Shown: positions 38,386 to 50,190, numbered from the stretch's first letter. The stretch: 60,000 nucleotides of DNA from Hormiphora californensis (GCA_020137815.1 CM035356.1:3371563-3431562), one strand, 5' to 3'. Program-made: numbers and translations. Notes: generated from the sequence alone by a model not told the origin.

Positions 38386-39726
38386 CACGGCGTGCCTGGT
38401 GAAATTTTAACACGACCTAGCATGCAACGGGAAACCACCACTTGTACGTGGTAGCTGAGGGTCTACAGAATGGCGCTACGGTGCGGGAAAAAAAAGTCCA
38501 TGCCCTAAAATCGATTTTTTTACTTTTATTTGATTTGGGTCAAAATTGGCTATATTAAACGTGGTCCCGAAAAATCCATAATGACTTAGCACACGAAATA
38601 TGTCACCCCCACCTATTTTTGCACGTAGAATCGATTGCCGTTGAAGTCGAATCTCTAAAATGACTGTAAAATGGTCAAAAGTTGATTTTTTACCATTTTT
38701 TGGAGGTTTTTGGCCCCTAAACCATTGAAAACGTTGAGATAGGAATTTGAAACTAGTGCCAATCGTTAAAATGGTCATTTTTCTACCAAGAACCAAGTTT
38801 TCGTGTATATCCGATTTATGGTTAGATTTGGGCAAATTGTTGAAATCTGCCAACTAGGAGAACCGTAACTTGATTTTCTTGTTTTTTGGATTTTGGCATT
38901 TTTGACAAACTTCTGATTGAAATGGTCAATCGGGACCATGCTTAAGTTGTTTATGGGACAATTTTCGACTAAAATCCAAGATTTTATATCAATCCAATAA
39001 CAGATCGTTGATTTATAGAAAATTTAAGTAGGCAAAACGGTGAAAATAAGCAAGAAAAGTTGTCATTTTGACCGTTTTGCCTACTTAAATTTTCTATAAA
39101 TCAACGATCTGTTATTGGATTGATATAAAATCTTGGATTTTAGTCGAAAATTGTCCCATAAACAACTTAAGCATGGTCCCGATTGACCATTTCAATCAGA
39201 AGTTTGTCAAAAATGCCAAAATCCAAAAAACAAGAAAATCAAGTTACGGTTCTCCTAGTTGGCAGATTTCAACAATTTGCCCAAATCTAACCATAAATCG
39301 GATATACACGAAAACTTGGTTCTTGGTAGAAAAATGACCATTTTAACGATTGGCACTAGTTTCAAATTCCTATCTCAACGTTTTCAATGGTTTAGGGGCC
39401 AAAAACCTCCAAAAAATGGTAAAAAATCAACTTTTGACCATTTTACAGTCATTTTAGAGATTCGACTTCAACGGCAATCGATTCTACGTGCAAAAATAGG
39501 TGGGGGTGACATATTTCGTGTGCTAAGTCATTATGGATTTTTCGGGACCACGTTTAATATAGCCAATTTTGACCCAAATCAAATAAAAGTAAAAAAATCG
39601 ATTTTAGGGCATGGACTTTTTTTTCCCGCACCGTAGCGCCATTCTGTAGACCCTCAGCTACCACGTACAAGTGGTGGTTTCCCGTTGCATGCTAGGTCGT
39701 GTTAAAATTTCACCAGGCACGCCGTG
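38386..39726. mobile_element. 1.34-kb near-perfect palindrome (fold-back element)
   Basis: Arms 38386-39041 and 39071-39726 (656 bp each) are reverse complements with no mismatch noticed by eye; the loop is 29 bp (centre 39056). CCTG stands immediately outside both ends (38382-38385 and 39727-39730), consistent with a 4-bp target-site duplication. The tips read CACGGCGTGCCTGG. Identical 125-codon frames occur in both arms (38476-38853 minus, 39259-39636 plus), but they show no recognisable domain. The superfamily is unknown. Confidence 0.85.
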
Positions 39727-40082
39727 CCTGTCAGGCCAATGCTCTGACCTCTGTTCTCGAGAATGAGACTGGGGTCAGGTCAATGCTCTGACAGTTATTA
39801 TAGCTGCAGATATGATATTTTTCGAAAGAATGTTCACTGCAGTGCGGTAGTCCTTTCCGAATCGGGTATTTGTAAAATCTTTCTTCTTTCCTTAATGGGA
39901 CAAAATTAATTGTTTGGAATGCGAATTAATTAAAAACAGTATCTTAAATTGGATTATATCTGTATCTTCTTTTTGTGTTCTATCCTGGGCTTTCTGCAGT
40001 CCTACAATTACCACCACGCACCTCACTAGAACTGTCTTCAGAAATAAATCTACTAATTATATCACGGCCACACGGTAAATTG

Positions 40083-40538
40083 TGTAGGGCGACCGTCGGT
40101 GAAATAAGAGGGGTGTGGTGAAGGGGGTTTTCAGGAGATAACGACAAAGTTTTAGGTGGTTCGAATAGACTATAGACTCAGTACTAACATGGATCGCTCT
40201 CGACTCCTGCGAGCCAAGATATCTCTCTTATAAACACAATACTTCGCTCTCATTGGTCGCCACGATGATCACGTGCCCTGCCTGGTGCAATGAATCATGA
40301 AGCGTGAAATAGAGGGGAACTATAGCACTATACCACCTGTGGCTGTAAATACACTTAGCCCGCCCTGGGACTTCCATCCAGTTACCACCCCTCTGTAACT
40401 AAGGGGAGGCAGACAGGGTGGCGGCTCCAGGGGGCACTAACAGTGGTATCACAGGTTGAATACATATACTGAATGGAATGAATACATACTGAATGGAAAC
40501 CGGGGGCTAGGGACCGGAAATAGGGTGCTGACCGTACA
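40083..40538 (-). repeat. 3' LTR
   Basis: Pairs with 42990-43438; a few substitutions and an extra block of about 7 bp near 40172 distinguish the two copies, so the insertion is not brand new. Confidence 0.9.
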
Positions 40539-40769
40539 TCCACCCCCCGCTGTACGGCAGCCCTAGATCCCCCACTCCCGGTCTAAATAAATCTAACTCT
40601 GGCTATCTAAAACTACAAATATACTTTTATTTAGGTTCATCCCCTCACTTTTCATCGTTCATCACACTTTATAAGGTATCGCAACTTCAATTGAGTGTAC
40701 TCACTCAATTCAATTCAATATTCAATCTCAACTGCACTTTCTCGGCACTTGAATTCTCATTTCAATATC

Positions 40770-40915
40770 TCGTTTCAATTCACATTTCAAAACGTTTCAC
40801 ATATCTCGTTTCAATTCACATTTCAAAACGTTTCACGTATCTTTCACTTTCACATTTCATTTCACATTTCATTTCACATTTCATTTCACATTTCATTTCA
40901 CATTTCTTTCTCTTT
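40770..40915. repeat. ATTTCACATTTC tandem repeats inside the retrotransposon
   Basis: A 40-bp unit beginning TCGTTTCAATTCACATTTCA is duplicated at 40770-40850. It is followed by about five copies of the decamer CACATTTCAT. Confidence 0.85.
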
Positions 40916-42022
40916 CACGTTTCTAAAATCTACTGTATATATAGGGCCTGCGCAGGCATCGAGATCATACTGTCCAGATACTACGAAAGTCAGCGCTGAT
41001 TGGGGGTGGTAGTATGCCAGACTAAAGTATGACCCGAAGGAAATAATTATAACTTTACATATCAAACTATCACTTATACAGTTGCGATCTTAATGAACCT
41101 ACACATGTGATGAGGGGTTAGGTGAGGTATGGCAGGCAGGGCAAAAGAGAGCAACCCCAGGCAGGGAAACAGCACGGTTCGGATAAATAGCATCGGGCAC
41201 GGCGATCAGAATATTCGTTACTCAGCTCGTCTTTCAGTATAGTTTCATGCACAATATTTCGATATCTTGACATAGATAGAATATAATGTCGCTTTCATTG
41301 AATAGGTAAGTAATAAGATACTCTAGTTCTTTCCTAAAATAATTGTTCATTACTAAAGTAAAGTTGTGATCATACAGCTGTCTTCCACGGATAATTTCAT
41401 ATTAGTGTTACTTCACTTTCATAAATCACAGCTTTCCCTAGATATTTGGCCATTTCTAACAATTTAACAGTTTGTTCAAATTCATTATTATACGAGTATG
41501 AGTACATAACCGCAGTCAAAGTTTTAAAAGAACCCAACAATAGTATTAGCTCTAACCAGTCCCACAGTTTGTTAGTTTGTAGTTTGAACAGGAAGATGCT
41601 TCACCCTCAGCTCTTCTGTAGGAATAAGGAACTGGGTTGGCAGGCACATGCCGGCCTCTGTAGGATCAGGAACTTGATTATCGGGCACACAACCGTCCAT
41701 AGTATCGGAGACGGGGTCTGTAGTTACTGGTTCAGGGGAGTAGTGGAAATGATTTCCTCCAAGATCCCGTTGCTAGGCTCACGCCCTTCAGCTATATCAG
41801 GCACGCTAGGCACACGCCCAGTAGATTTATCAGGAATGGACTCGAATGAACTTCATAGATTCTTCCATTAGATGGGACACACGTCCTTCTAATATTTTTG
41901 ACTGGTAGACCCCGGGTAGCTAAGCGAGTGTCCCAGGTAGCAGCAGTGCTCATACCCCGAAAGTTTTGGACTGTCAGGCACACGCCTGGTGCCGTCATAA
42001 GTCACTGGAAAGATGAAGTAAG

Positions 42023-42892
42023 CTAATATCGGTTCTGGGAAGCATTGTAAGTAGGTTGCTCTGAGTTGTACCCGCGTTCGTCTTCATACTCGTAGTCCCC
42101 GAAATAGGGAGGTGATCGGTCCGGATACCAAGACGTTTGAACAGCCGCACGGCTATTTTTAGGAAGTATGGATCTTAGACCTTCATGTGGATGGGTAGCG
42201 AATACACTTACTTCAGCATCTTTGTTAGCTCGTGTAATTGTCAGTGCTGTGTCTAGCTGCACGGCTCCACTAACTAGCTCCGGGTACGTGAGAGTCTCCG
42301 CATGTTGATTCAACCATATTCTAACATCAGGTCTTGAAGCACCGTTAGACAATGCATCTTTCAGCCTCTCCTCTCGCAGTTTTCTGTCCTCCGCCTTGGG
42401 GTATGCTAGCCAAGATAACTGTGAAATTCGGTCAGCAAACTTTGTGAGAGATTCTCCAATTTCCTGGGAGGCTGCTTTGAGGGATATTCTGGATAGCATG
42501 CCCTTTTCTCTTCTGATGGTAGACAGTGTTTGGGAGACCAGTGACTTGTACTCCTCCCAGCTAATGTCGTCTTCTTCGGGTTCAGTGATTTGGTCGATCC
42601 TGGTGTTCATGTCCTCAGTCATGTAAGATCGGAAGGCCCTCTTCAAAGATTCATCGTCTAGCTTTAGACAGTCCACATATGCTTCGAAAGTTTTGAAAAA
42701 ACGGTCTACTTCCATCGTCTTAGGATTAAACATGGGAGGCCTCTTAGCAACTGTCAGCAGCTCTTTCACCCCTGATGTACCTGCGCCTGACGGCGCCTCA
42801 ATACCCTTGATTTTCTTCTCAACAGTTTTACGATCCTCAGGATTCAGTGCAGCAAGAATCTTCTCCATCTTGGGGTCGGCGAGAATTGACAT
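42023..42892 (-). CDS. Gag-like protein of the LTR retrotransposon
   Basis: A 289-residue open frame starts 98 bp inside the 5' LTR boundary, the usual place for gag. The middle (about 60-200) is a helical capsid-type region with FFKTFEAYVDCLKLDDESLK and KFADRISQLSWLAYPKAEDR. The C-terminus is short and Tyr/Asp-rich and lacks a CCHC zinc knuckle before the TAG stop. It would form the structural particle of the element. It may be truncated relative to relatives with nucleocapsid and pol. The call rests on position and helical composition, not on a database match. Confidence 0.7.
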   Translation of the reverse strand: MSILADPKMEKILAALNPEDRKTVEKKIKGIEAPSGAGTSGVKELLTVAKRPPMFNPKTMEVDRFFKTFEAYVDCLKLDDESLKRAFRSYMTEDMNTRIDQITEPEEDDISWEEYKSLVSQTLSTIRREKGMLSRISLKAASQEIGESLTKFADRISQLSWLAYPKAEDRKLREERLKDALSNGASRPDVRIWLNQHAETLTYPELVSGAVQLDTALTITRANKDAEVSVFATHPHEGLRSILPKNSRAAVQTSWYPDRSPPYFGDYEYEDERGYNSEQPTYNASQNRY

Positions 42893-42989
42893 TTCTTAGA
42901 CACACGTCTGAGGAATGTAAGCAAAGCAAAGTTGTAGGATCACACTGGAACAAATTAAGGAAAACTAAAGCCCCTGCGTGGCCACCAAA

Positions 42990-43438
42990 TGTAGGGTGAC
43001 CTTCGGTGAAATATGAGGGGTGTGGTGAAGGGGTTTTCAGGAGATAACGACAAAGTATTAGGTGGTTCGGATAGACTCAGTACTAACATGAATCGCTCTC
43101 GACTCCTGCGAGCCAAGATATCTCTCTTATAAACACAATACTTCGCTCTCATTGGTCGCCACGATGATCACGTGCCCTGCCTGGTGCAATGAATCATGAA
43201 GCGTGAAATAGAGGGGAACTATAGCACTATACCACCTGTGGCTGTAAATGCACTTAGCCCGCCCTGGGACTTCCATCCAGTTACCACCCCTCTGTAACTA
43301 AGGGGAGGCAGACAGGGTGGCGGCTCCAGGGGGCACTAACAGTGGTATCACAGGTTGAATACATATACTGAATGGAATGAATACATACTGAATGGAAACC
43401 GGGGGCGAGGGACCGGAAATAGGGTACCCAACCGTACA
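42990..43438 (-). repeat. 5' LTR
   Basis: Near-identical to 40083-40538. It should contain the element's own promoter, but no TATA box was assigned. Confidence 0.9.
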
Positions 43439-43877
43439 ATTGGACCACGTACAGAGCTCTGTAAACAATAATTGGAGCTCAGTGTTCACTGTACTGTCCA
43501 CTGAGCTAGCACCACGCACACTACACAGCGGCCCAGAATGACCACAGCTGCAAGAACTACAGAAGTCTGAAGTAACATGCTCTGCATAAACTGATTGGTG
43601 GGTGGCCTTGCAGCAAGGCCCTTGCTACGGCGGAGTGGTGGACATGCTGGGGCGCCTAATAAGCGTATTCGGTCCGGCCTCTACTACTTTCGGGCAAGTC
43701 ATCCTCCAGACGCAGCAATCACAAACAAACAAAAGAAGACCCCTAGAAAATAATCTCAGAGCCCCTAACTACCACCCAGATGTCGCACGTGCAGAACCCC
43801 AGCAACCTGGACCACCCCAGAAATCACACGTGCAGTTCTGTATTGCTCATCTCATTGATTTGTTGCTCGTCACATAC

Positions 43878-45125
43878 ATGGCTACCAAGTCTGCTGCAAA
43901 GAATGATATCCAACGGATTGGCCTCTTCAGCGAGGTCGGGTATATCACCATCGGGGACCCCTACCGGGATACCCGGGCCCGGGCCTTCAACGTCAACGCG
44001 GGCCGAGGTAAACAAATGATGACTTCCTCCACAAAGGCCAAGTCGGGTCTATGTGACGGGTATTTCCAGTCCAACTTTGGGAGAGTATTCGAGAAAGAGG
44101 GACACACAGATCCGATCAAAGCCCGCCGGATCGAGAGGATCAGCCAAGCGCGGAAGAATATTGTCAAACGTGCCTTCTACCCCAGTAATAATACCAAGAA
44201 ACCATGTGGATTGGGTAGCCATTACGGGACATTCCAGGGGAATGTAGAATACTTCAAGGGGATAACTCGGGCTAAAGATGCTTACAAATCTCCAGGTACA
44301 ACTAGTAGATAGTAAATTTGACATTGTTTTAGTTGCTTTCATGTCATCATGACATCATGTTGAGTCGCCTGATATTGTGTCCGTGCTCCGTATGAACAAT
44401 TCAATCATCATTTACTGTCTGCAGGCAAGAACTTTCTGACAAACCCGACCAAGAGAGGATCAGGGTACGGGTACACATCCCTCACCATTGGACGTGATTT
44501 TGAGTACATTAGTGAGTTTATTGGACGGCCTGATGAACTTAGAGCCTTGGAAAAAGAGGTGAGAGAGATTCAGATGGGGTAGTGATTGATGTCGACCCAG
44601 TTTTAAAAAGGGTTTTAACAAAACGAGTGATATGGCAAGTTTTTCTTTTTCATTCAGACTGGACAATAATATGATAATTTTATTCAAATATAAGATACCA
44701 CATAAAATATCCCCTTACAGGAGCACAAAAAGCGCTTGATAACCAAGGTCCCATTCAAGCCCAATGAACACAACAACGACCTATTTGACCCCAATATTTT
44801 CAAACTGGACAAACCGCTTCCACCGGTCCGGAATGCCCGGAGTCCAGTATTCGATCCAAAGTACAAGAAAATCATAAACCCACCCTTCAAGCCGAGTTCA
44901 CCCGCCAAGAACACGGGTAACTGCAAGGCAGGCACCTTCACCCCCTACCCAGAACACCCTGTAGACGGGTTTGAGTTGAGGGGACCCAAACCACCAGGAC
45001 CCAAGTATGGCATGTTCATACCGAGCGTGGGAAACAAGTCCAGACCGACCGATTCAGTGATTAGAATGCACGTGAAAAAGAGGACAACGAAAACCAACTT
45101 CAGAGCCGCCGGGTGCAGCTTCTAA
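43878..45125 (+). CDS. CFAP96: Cilia- and flagella-associated protein 96 (C4orf47 family)
   Basis: Three exons (43878-44295, 44425-44558, 44721-45125) join in frame to 318 residues, close to the vertebrate length. Family-specific stretches are clear: RIGLFSEVGYITIGDPY near the N-terminus, KKPCGLGSHYGT in the middle of exon 1, KNFLTNPTKRGSGYGYTSLT in exon 2, and FKPSSPAKNTGNCKAGTFTP with GNKSRPTDSV in exon 3. The protein associates with the centrosome or axoneme in vertebrates; it has no enzymatic domain. The start was chosen at MATKSAAKNDIQ because homology begins just after it. The frame stays open upstream to 43602 but that part has no family similarity. The 3' end lies 116 bp from the convergent UNC93-like gene. 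Confidence 0.9.
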
Positions 45126-45241
45126 CAATGTCTATAACGTTCACAATTTTATCTAAACAACCTGGATGTCTCTATTTATAGCTTGTTATTACCACAGAAT
45201 GGGTTGTCCCGTACATATGACGTGGTCCGTGGGATCATATG

Positions 45242-47677
45242 TCACTCTACTGTTGAATCTTGTAAGCGTTGCCTTTGTTTCTTCCACGTGAAGAGAACAA
45301 ACAGATAATACCCAATAACCGCTGAAACAGAAGGTACGGGGTTTATGAGATAAGAAATATAAAGTTACTATCGTGATAGGGCACGAGGGTACGCGGCCCG
45401 CCAAACAAAAAACTATCTTTAGGATTACTACTGCAGTACCAACCTAAAACGAGAAGAGCCAATGCAATAACTATCACAGCAGAGACTGGCACGTGACCGA
45501 GCTTCAAACTGAAAATGAGAGCGAATCCCACGCTCTCCCAGAGTCGATAATGGGAGAAGGAAGCTATCTGTTCTCCTGGGTTTAACTCGGCATACAGAGC
45601 TGAAAATAAGAGGGTTGCCATGGTGATCTGGAATACCAACAGAAAACACCCTCCATAGCAACACTCTCCATGGCAACACCCTCCATAGCAACACCCCTCC
45701 ATAGCAACACCCTCCATAGCAACACCCTCCATAGCAACACCCTCCATAGCAACACCCTCCATAGCAACACCCCTCCATAGCAACACCCCTCCATAGCAAC
45801 ACCCTCCATAGCAACAACTTTCATAGCGTGTGGAGGGTGTTGCTATAATAGGGGTGTTACTATGGAGGATGTTGCTATGGAGAATGTAATCTAACCTCCT
45901 ATTTGTGGTTGCCAGATTCCCTCTGCCACTCCCCACAGTACAACCCCCGCCACACTAGCGGGGTAGTTGGGATGGGAGGGCAACAGGAGGCACATCAATA
46001 GTACCGACAGGTTGATGGCACCCGCCAGACCAAGAATAAGCTTCAGTGGTACTCGGCTTCGGGCAACACCGACTGAGAAAAAGAGGCGTTATGTTAGTCA
46101 GCTGCTTTAGACAATATATCAAGTGAGGGTTGGTACCCTGTCGTACACCGGGATCTAGAAAGATGTCATAAGAGAGTACAGCGTACAGGCTAGGGAGAGA
46201 AAAGGGGGGAGTGGGGACCTCGTACTCAAAGTAGAGGGACCGGGATCACTTACAAACTAAAGATGAGATGGAGGCGGTAGCTGCAAAAGAAATCACTAAA
46301 ACTCCGTACTTTTGATACCCAAAGTTGCACACAATAAAGGCTTCTGAAAGGGAACGATTTCTTTGATTTTTATGAACCTACCAAGCAAGATCCTTCCCCA
46401 TACAAATTAAAACAAGATCTCACAATCCCCCTGGAAATACTAACCGGCGAATACTGCGGTAAAAAGGCTCTGTTCAGCACCACTCCACACTGTCAGCGGT
46501 ATTAGGAGGGCCTGCCTCAGATTGAGGGTCCTCCCTACCCGGAGTAGAGAGTGGAGGATTGGAATAGGGTACTCTTCTCTGTCTATACCGTCTATATAGA
46601 TCGCCAATAGGAGTAGTGATACCAGTGCTACGGAGAGAAAGATAACTATACAGTAGGACTAATCATAGTAATAGTTTGGTAATGAAATTACCCCTCCGCA
46701 CAAGCAATGATAGGGGTGACTTCGGAATCAAAGTAATCGGGTTGGTTTTGTTACTACTCTACCTAGGTCAGCCCCCCCCCCCCCCCGGGAGAACAATCAT
46801 TCCGCCAACCCTGATAAGAAGGAAGCTACAGGGTAAAAGATCTCACCTATAGAGAGGTAGATAGAGATAAGGTTAAGTCGTGTTCCAATTGACCAAGAAA
46901 TAGCTCCTTCTGTCAAACTAGCGTAATTGTAGTTCAACCCACACTTGCTGTGGTCTATCAGGGGTTCCGGCCTTTTAGACGTTACAAATACTGAAGGGTG
47001 GGGAAGGAATTGAAAAGTGTTCGAAACAATCAGAAATGCAGAGTAAACACTGATGAGTTTACACTGCTGTGTCATCTTCTGATCCCGGGTATGTTGTTGA
47101 GTAAGGGGGGATGGACAACTCACCAACGGGTATCTTCCTTACCAAAATAGTAGATAAGGTTTCCCCACAGCCCAGTAGTGAGAAAGACAGTAAAGTAGAG
47201 TCCAAACAAGATGGAATAGGTGTGGCTCAGATTAGTCTTGAACAGGAGGGTGTACCTCTCAGCTAGGTAACACAGGTACCTGCACTTGGCTGTCCAGAGG
47301 GGTGCTGCACTGACACCTACAAGGGATGTGGACACCTGCACGTAGTGCGTAAGTAATTTGACGTGTATGACTCCAACACGTTTGTCAACTACGTCTGTAA
47401 GTCTTTTTGTCATAAAGCTGATATTATAGGTCTGAGTAGCTGTAGCTCTGTCAGTATACTAACCCAGTAAAATGGATGCAGGAATTGTGACAGCAAGATG
47501 GGGATAGTAGAATGCACTGATGTAGAGACAGTAAGGGATCTGGCACATCACCAAAGTAGTCTTCATCCCCATCCTTGTGATCACTGAAACAAATGATGGG
47601 GGGTAACTGTAGTCTTAGGGAGAGAGTGTAGCTGCACTTGCCCTGCTACACAGGCTGTTTTTCAAGCGATGGCTTAA

Positions 47678-47710
<33 letters not shown>

Positions 47711-47741
47711 TATACGGCTTACGGTTTACGGCTTACGGTTG

Positions 47742-47778
<37 letters not shown>

Positions 47779-48273
47779 AGCGTACGCTCACACCGGGACT
47801 TCGACCCGGAATGAGAGCCGACAGACTGGGAAGATGTCAAAGCAGCACTGTTTTCAACCTACCTAGCTCTGGAAGTAGCATGGAAGATAGGATTAGAGAT
47901 GAATATGTTATGAGGTTGGGAATAAGGAAGTTTCCCATTGATCCATCACTGACAACTCCGCTACTTTGGAGGCCACACGTCGCCTGCAGCAGCAGTGGTG
48001 TTAATACCTTAGTAATTGTCATAACATAGGTAGTAACAAGGGATTCAGTAAATACCTAGTGAGCCTGCCCGATTCAACCTCAGAATCTCGCTCCTAATCA
48101 ACACAGTTCCTTTATACCTGGTATGAGGTGAAGACTCCCAGGAAGGTGGCACATAGAACCCAGAAGTTCATGTGAATGGTAAACTTGGGACCCCTGCCCC
48201 TCCGATACCTCTCATCAAGCACCTCATTAACAGGCCCACAATCCCAGACAGCATCCTCTTCTACAACCGTCAT
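45242..48273 (-). CDS. UNC93-like multipass membrane protein
   Basis: Ten exons, minus strand: 48273-48118, 47983-47863, 47583-47464, 47316-47124, 47049-46847, 46627-46445, 46343-46254, 46072-45896, 45627-45444, 45321-45242; about 500 residues. UNC93A-type signatures run in order: NFWVLCATFLGVFTSYQ (TM1), GLQSSG, YISAFYYPHLAVTIPASILL, SAAPLWTAKCRYL, TTGLWGNLIYYF, LLIPLTVWSGAEQSLF, VLWGVAEGIWQ, and SHYRLWESVGFALIF. The fold is a major-facilitator-like bundle of 11-12 helices. C. elegans UNC-93 regulates a potassium channel and vertebrate UNC93B1 traffics Toll-like receptors, but the A-type function is unsettled. Junctions 1-8 and 9-10 keep frame. Exon 8 to exon 9 does not: the only good donor leaves one base while the best acceptor needs none. 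Confidence 0.85.
45640..45890. repeat. CCATAGCAACACCCT minisatellite in the UNC93-like gene, with inverted copies
   Basis: About eleven copies of a 15-16 bp unit (CTCCATAGCAACACC) lie between UNC93 exons 8 and 9. They are followed by three to four copies in reverse orientation (GTTGCTATGGAGG) from about 45830, so the array can form a long imperfect hairpin in the pre-mRNA. Confidence 0.9.
46772..46786. repeat. C15 homopolymer
   Basis: Pure C run in an intron of the UNC93-like gene. Confidence 0.9.
47672..47778. repeat. (TTACGGC)n heptamer array
   Basis: About fourteen copies of a seven-base unit TTACGGC, with TATACGG, TTTACGG and TTGACGG variants, in UNC93 intron 2. It has telomere-like unit length but is interstitial and degenerate. 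Confidence 0.9.
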
Positions 48274-48612
48274 CTTCTTCTAAGAGAACCCAAGCGTCTA
48301 TCGCGACGTGGTCGACACTTGTGAATGTCCGTAGATAGAAGAAGTTGAGCTGACAATTCAAAGAAGGAGAGTTATACGTTCAGAATGTTCCAATTTCGAA
48401 TGTGATCAGGTGGCAGCTACCCTCTGTTAGCTAGGTAATACGTTAGTAAGGGGAGGTTAGGGAGAGCGAGAGATGACTGGAGGAGGAGCAGGAGAAGAGG
48501 AGACATAGGAGGAGAGACACGATGCGTAGAGGATGCCTGATCTCTTAGCGCGAGCTAGCGCGTAGAGCTTGTACGCATCTGGCTCTATCCTCTCATCTTC
48601 TCTCTCTTCTCT

Positions 48613-48645
<33 letters not shown>

Positions 48646-49140
48646 TCTCCCTCTTCTCTCTCTCTCTCGCTCTCCTGCTCTCGACCTCCTCAAAACTCTC
48701 ATTCACGCCAACTCAAATTGCTCTTCATAAACTATTGTCCTTTTCAAAAGTAACAACGTTATCACGTCGAATAATAATTGAAGTATAGAAAGTTACCTGA
48801 CAATTAAAAGAAGGAGAAGTATAGCAGCTTGTCAGAGTCCAAGTTTTTCAAGGATCAGGTGAGACAGTACTTCGTGTGAAGGAGATAGCTTTAATAAGAG
48901 GGAGTTGGAAGATCACTGCATGGAGAGAGAAACACCATTCCGCAATACTCTTCTTATCCTGTTCTATCATCCTCTGTGTATGTTGGCATGCCAATCTGTA
49001 TCTCTCTTCTTGAGAACTTACCAACAAGTACACTCAGATAGGAGATGTTTGACGTCTCAGTTACTCTATTGTTCTTATTAGCTTATCTCTCTCTTGCTAT
49101 GTACTTACATACTCTACTAGCTCTATCTAACCTTCTCCTC

Positions 49141-49196
<56 letters not shown>

Positions 49197-50190
49197 CACG
49201 CTATACTCAATTTGCTCTACAATTAAATATTGATCCAATTTTCAGGAAATAAGTCGAAAGTAAACGTGGTTTCTAATCCTTCTAGAAGAAAATACAACTT
49301 TGGAAGTCTTGTACTAACATATCACATTTTTTTATCTCATATTGACCGCTCACGCCCTATAATATAATACGGAATACCTTCAGCTTTTTAACTCAGATAT
49401 GATACAAGTATACTTGACCACCGGGCACTGGCCTAGCTCGGTCATATGGGCAGTGTTGTCTGTGTTCACAATGACATTATCAAATGTGCAACCTGGGTTA
49501 GATGCCCCATATGGCCATGAAGGCCCGACTGTGGTCTGAGAACCCCGGCTGCTGGACGGAGCTTTACTGAATCAGCTGTTCGAGACGGATCCAACCCAAC
49601 CGGATAAAGCGTTCTATCTTATCACGAAGTCTTTGGCCTTCATTTTTGGTCATTTTGGATGCACAATGCACAACCACAATCAGAGGCCTGGATTTCGAAA
49701 TAAAGGCCTCTGTCAGCGTATTCAAAAACAACGATTCGACATGTGTACACGTAAAACAAAAGATCACTTATAATACATATCTGCATATTCTCTACTTCAA
49801 CTTGCACTTCACAGATATCATCCTATTATTTGGCGCCGCCAGACCCCGTTTCAATTCAGTGCGCCACTCAGATATCGGGTTGGCGCCGCCAAACAGATTG
49901 TTAACTCTCAAATTCAACAGTTCGTTCGAGAGAGAGAGTTAACCATTAGTGTCTGACTGCTCCGTGCTCCTAGAGGGTTTCAGACCACAGTCAGACCCTA
50001 TTAGCCATTTGATTGGTTACTTTGGGAATTGCTAAGTTTTCTCGCTGCCATCGCAAAATTGTCTGTAATTGCTGAGAAACCTTTTGAAGCTTGTGATTGG
50101 GCCGGCTCCTCAGGATCTCTGAAAGAGAGGTGATATTGTGAGCTCAGGCTCCAAACAGATACACAGCCATAAATAGCTCAGCGATTTAAA
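48274..50190. other. Gene-free spacer with CT microsatellites
   Basis: CT arrays at about 48597-48668 and 49139-49193, and a GGCGCC fold-back element at 49829-49893. No exon was recognised. A block at about 49490-49600 shares CTGTGGTCTG and a TTCGAGACGRATCCAA motif with 12985-13055, suggesting a dispersed repeat. Confidence 0.55.
49829..49893. mobile_element. GGCGCC-ended fold-back element (copy 3)
   Basis: TGGCGCCGCCAGACCCCG opens the element and ATATCGGGTTGGCGCCGCCA closes it. The GACCCC and GGGT blocks are inverted, as in the other two copies. Confidence 0.75.

Larger units (their letters stand above)
40083..43438 (-). mobile_element. LTR retrotransposon, minus orientation, gag without recognisable pol
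   Basis: Two direct repeats of 456 bp (40083-40538) and 449 bp (42990-43438) share almost the whole sequence. In element orientation each starts TGTACGG and ends CCTACA. ATTG flanks both sides (40079-40082 and 43439-43442), a 4-bp target-site duplication. Next to the 5' LTR is TTTGGTGGCCACGCAGGGG, a probable tRNA primer-binding site. A GCGGGGGGTGGA polypurine tract precedes the 3' LTR. The 2.45-kb interior holds gag only. About 1.45 kb downstream of gag is repetitive and lacks protease, reverse transcriptase or integrase. This is a non-autonomous or internally deleted element. The primer site and 4-bp duplication suggest the Ty3/gypsy group (inference). Confidence 0.88.

Noticed and set aside
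38476-39636. Identical 125-codon frames on opposite strands
   Set aside because: They are the same sequence in the two arms of one palindrome; no domain is recognisable and identity follows from the structure, so they were not called as genes.
43602-43877. Extension of CFAP96 upstream along the open frame
   Set aside because: The sequence before MATKSAAKN has no family similarity and family homology starts right after that ATG.
45640-45835. Regularly spaced repeats that could suggest a CRISPR array
   Set aside because: The units are contiguous 15-16 bp minisatellite copies without unique spacers, in an animal intron.
49490-49600. tRNA-derived SINE suggested by TTCGAGACGRATCC resembling a B box (also near 12985-13055)
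   Set aside because: No matching A box at the right distance and no cloverleaf; only a weak dispersed repeat can be supported.
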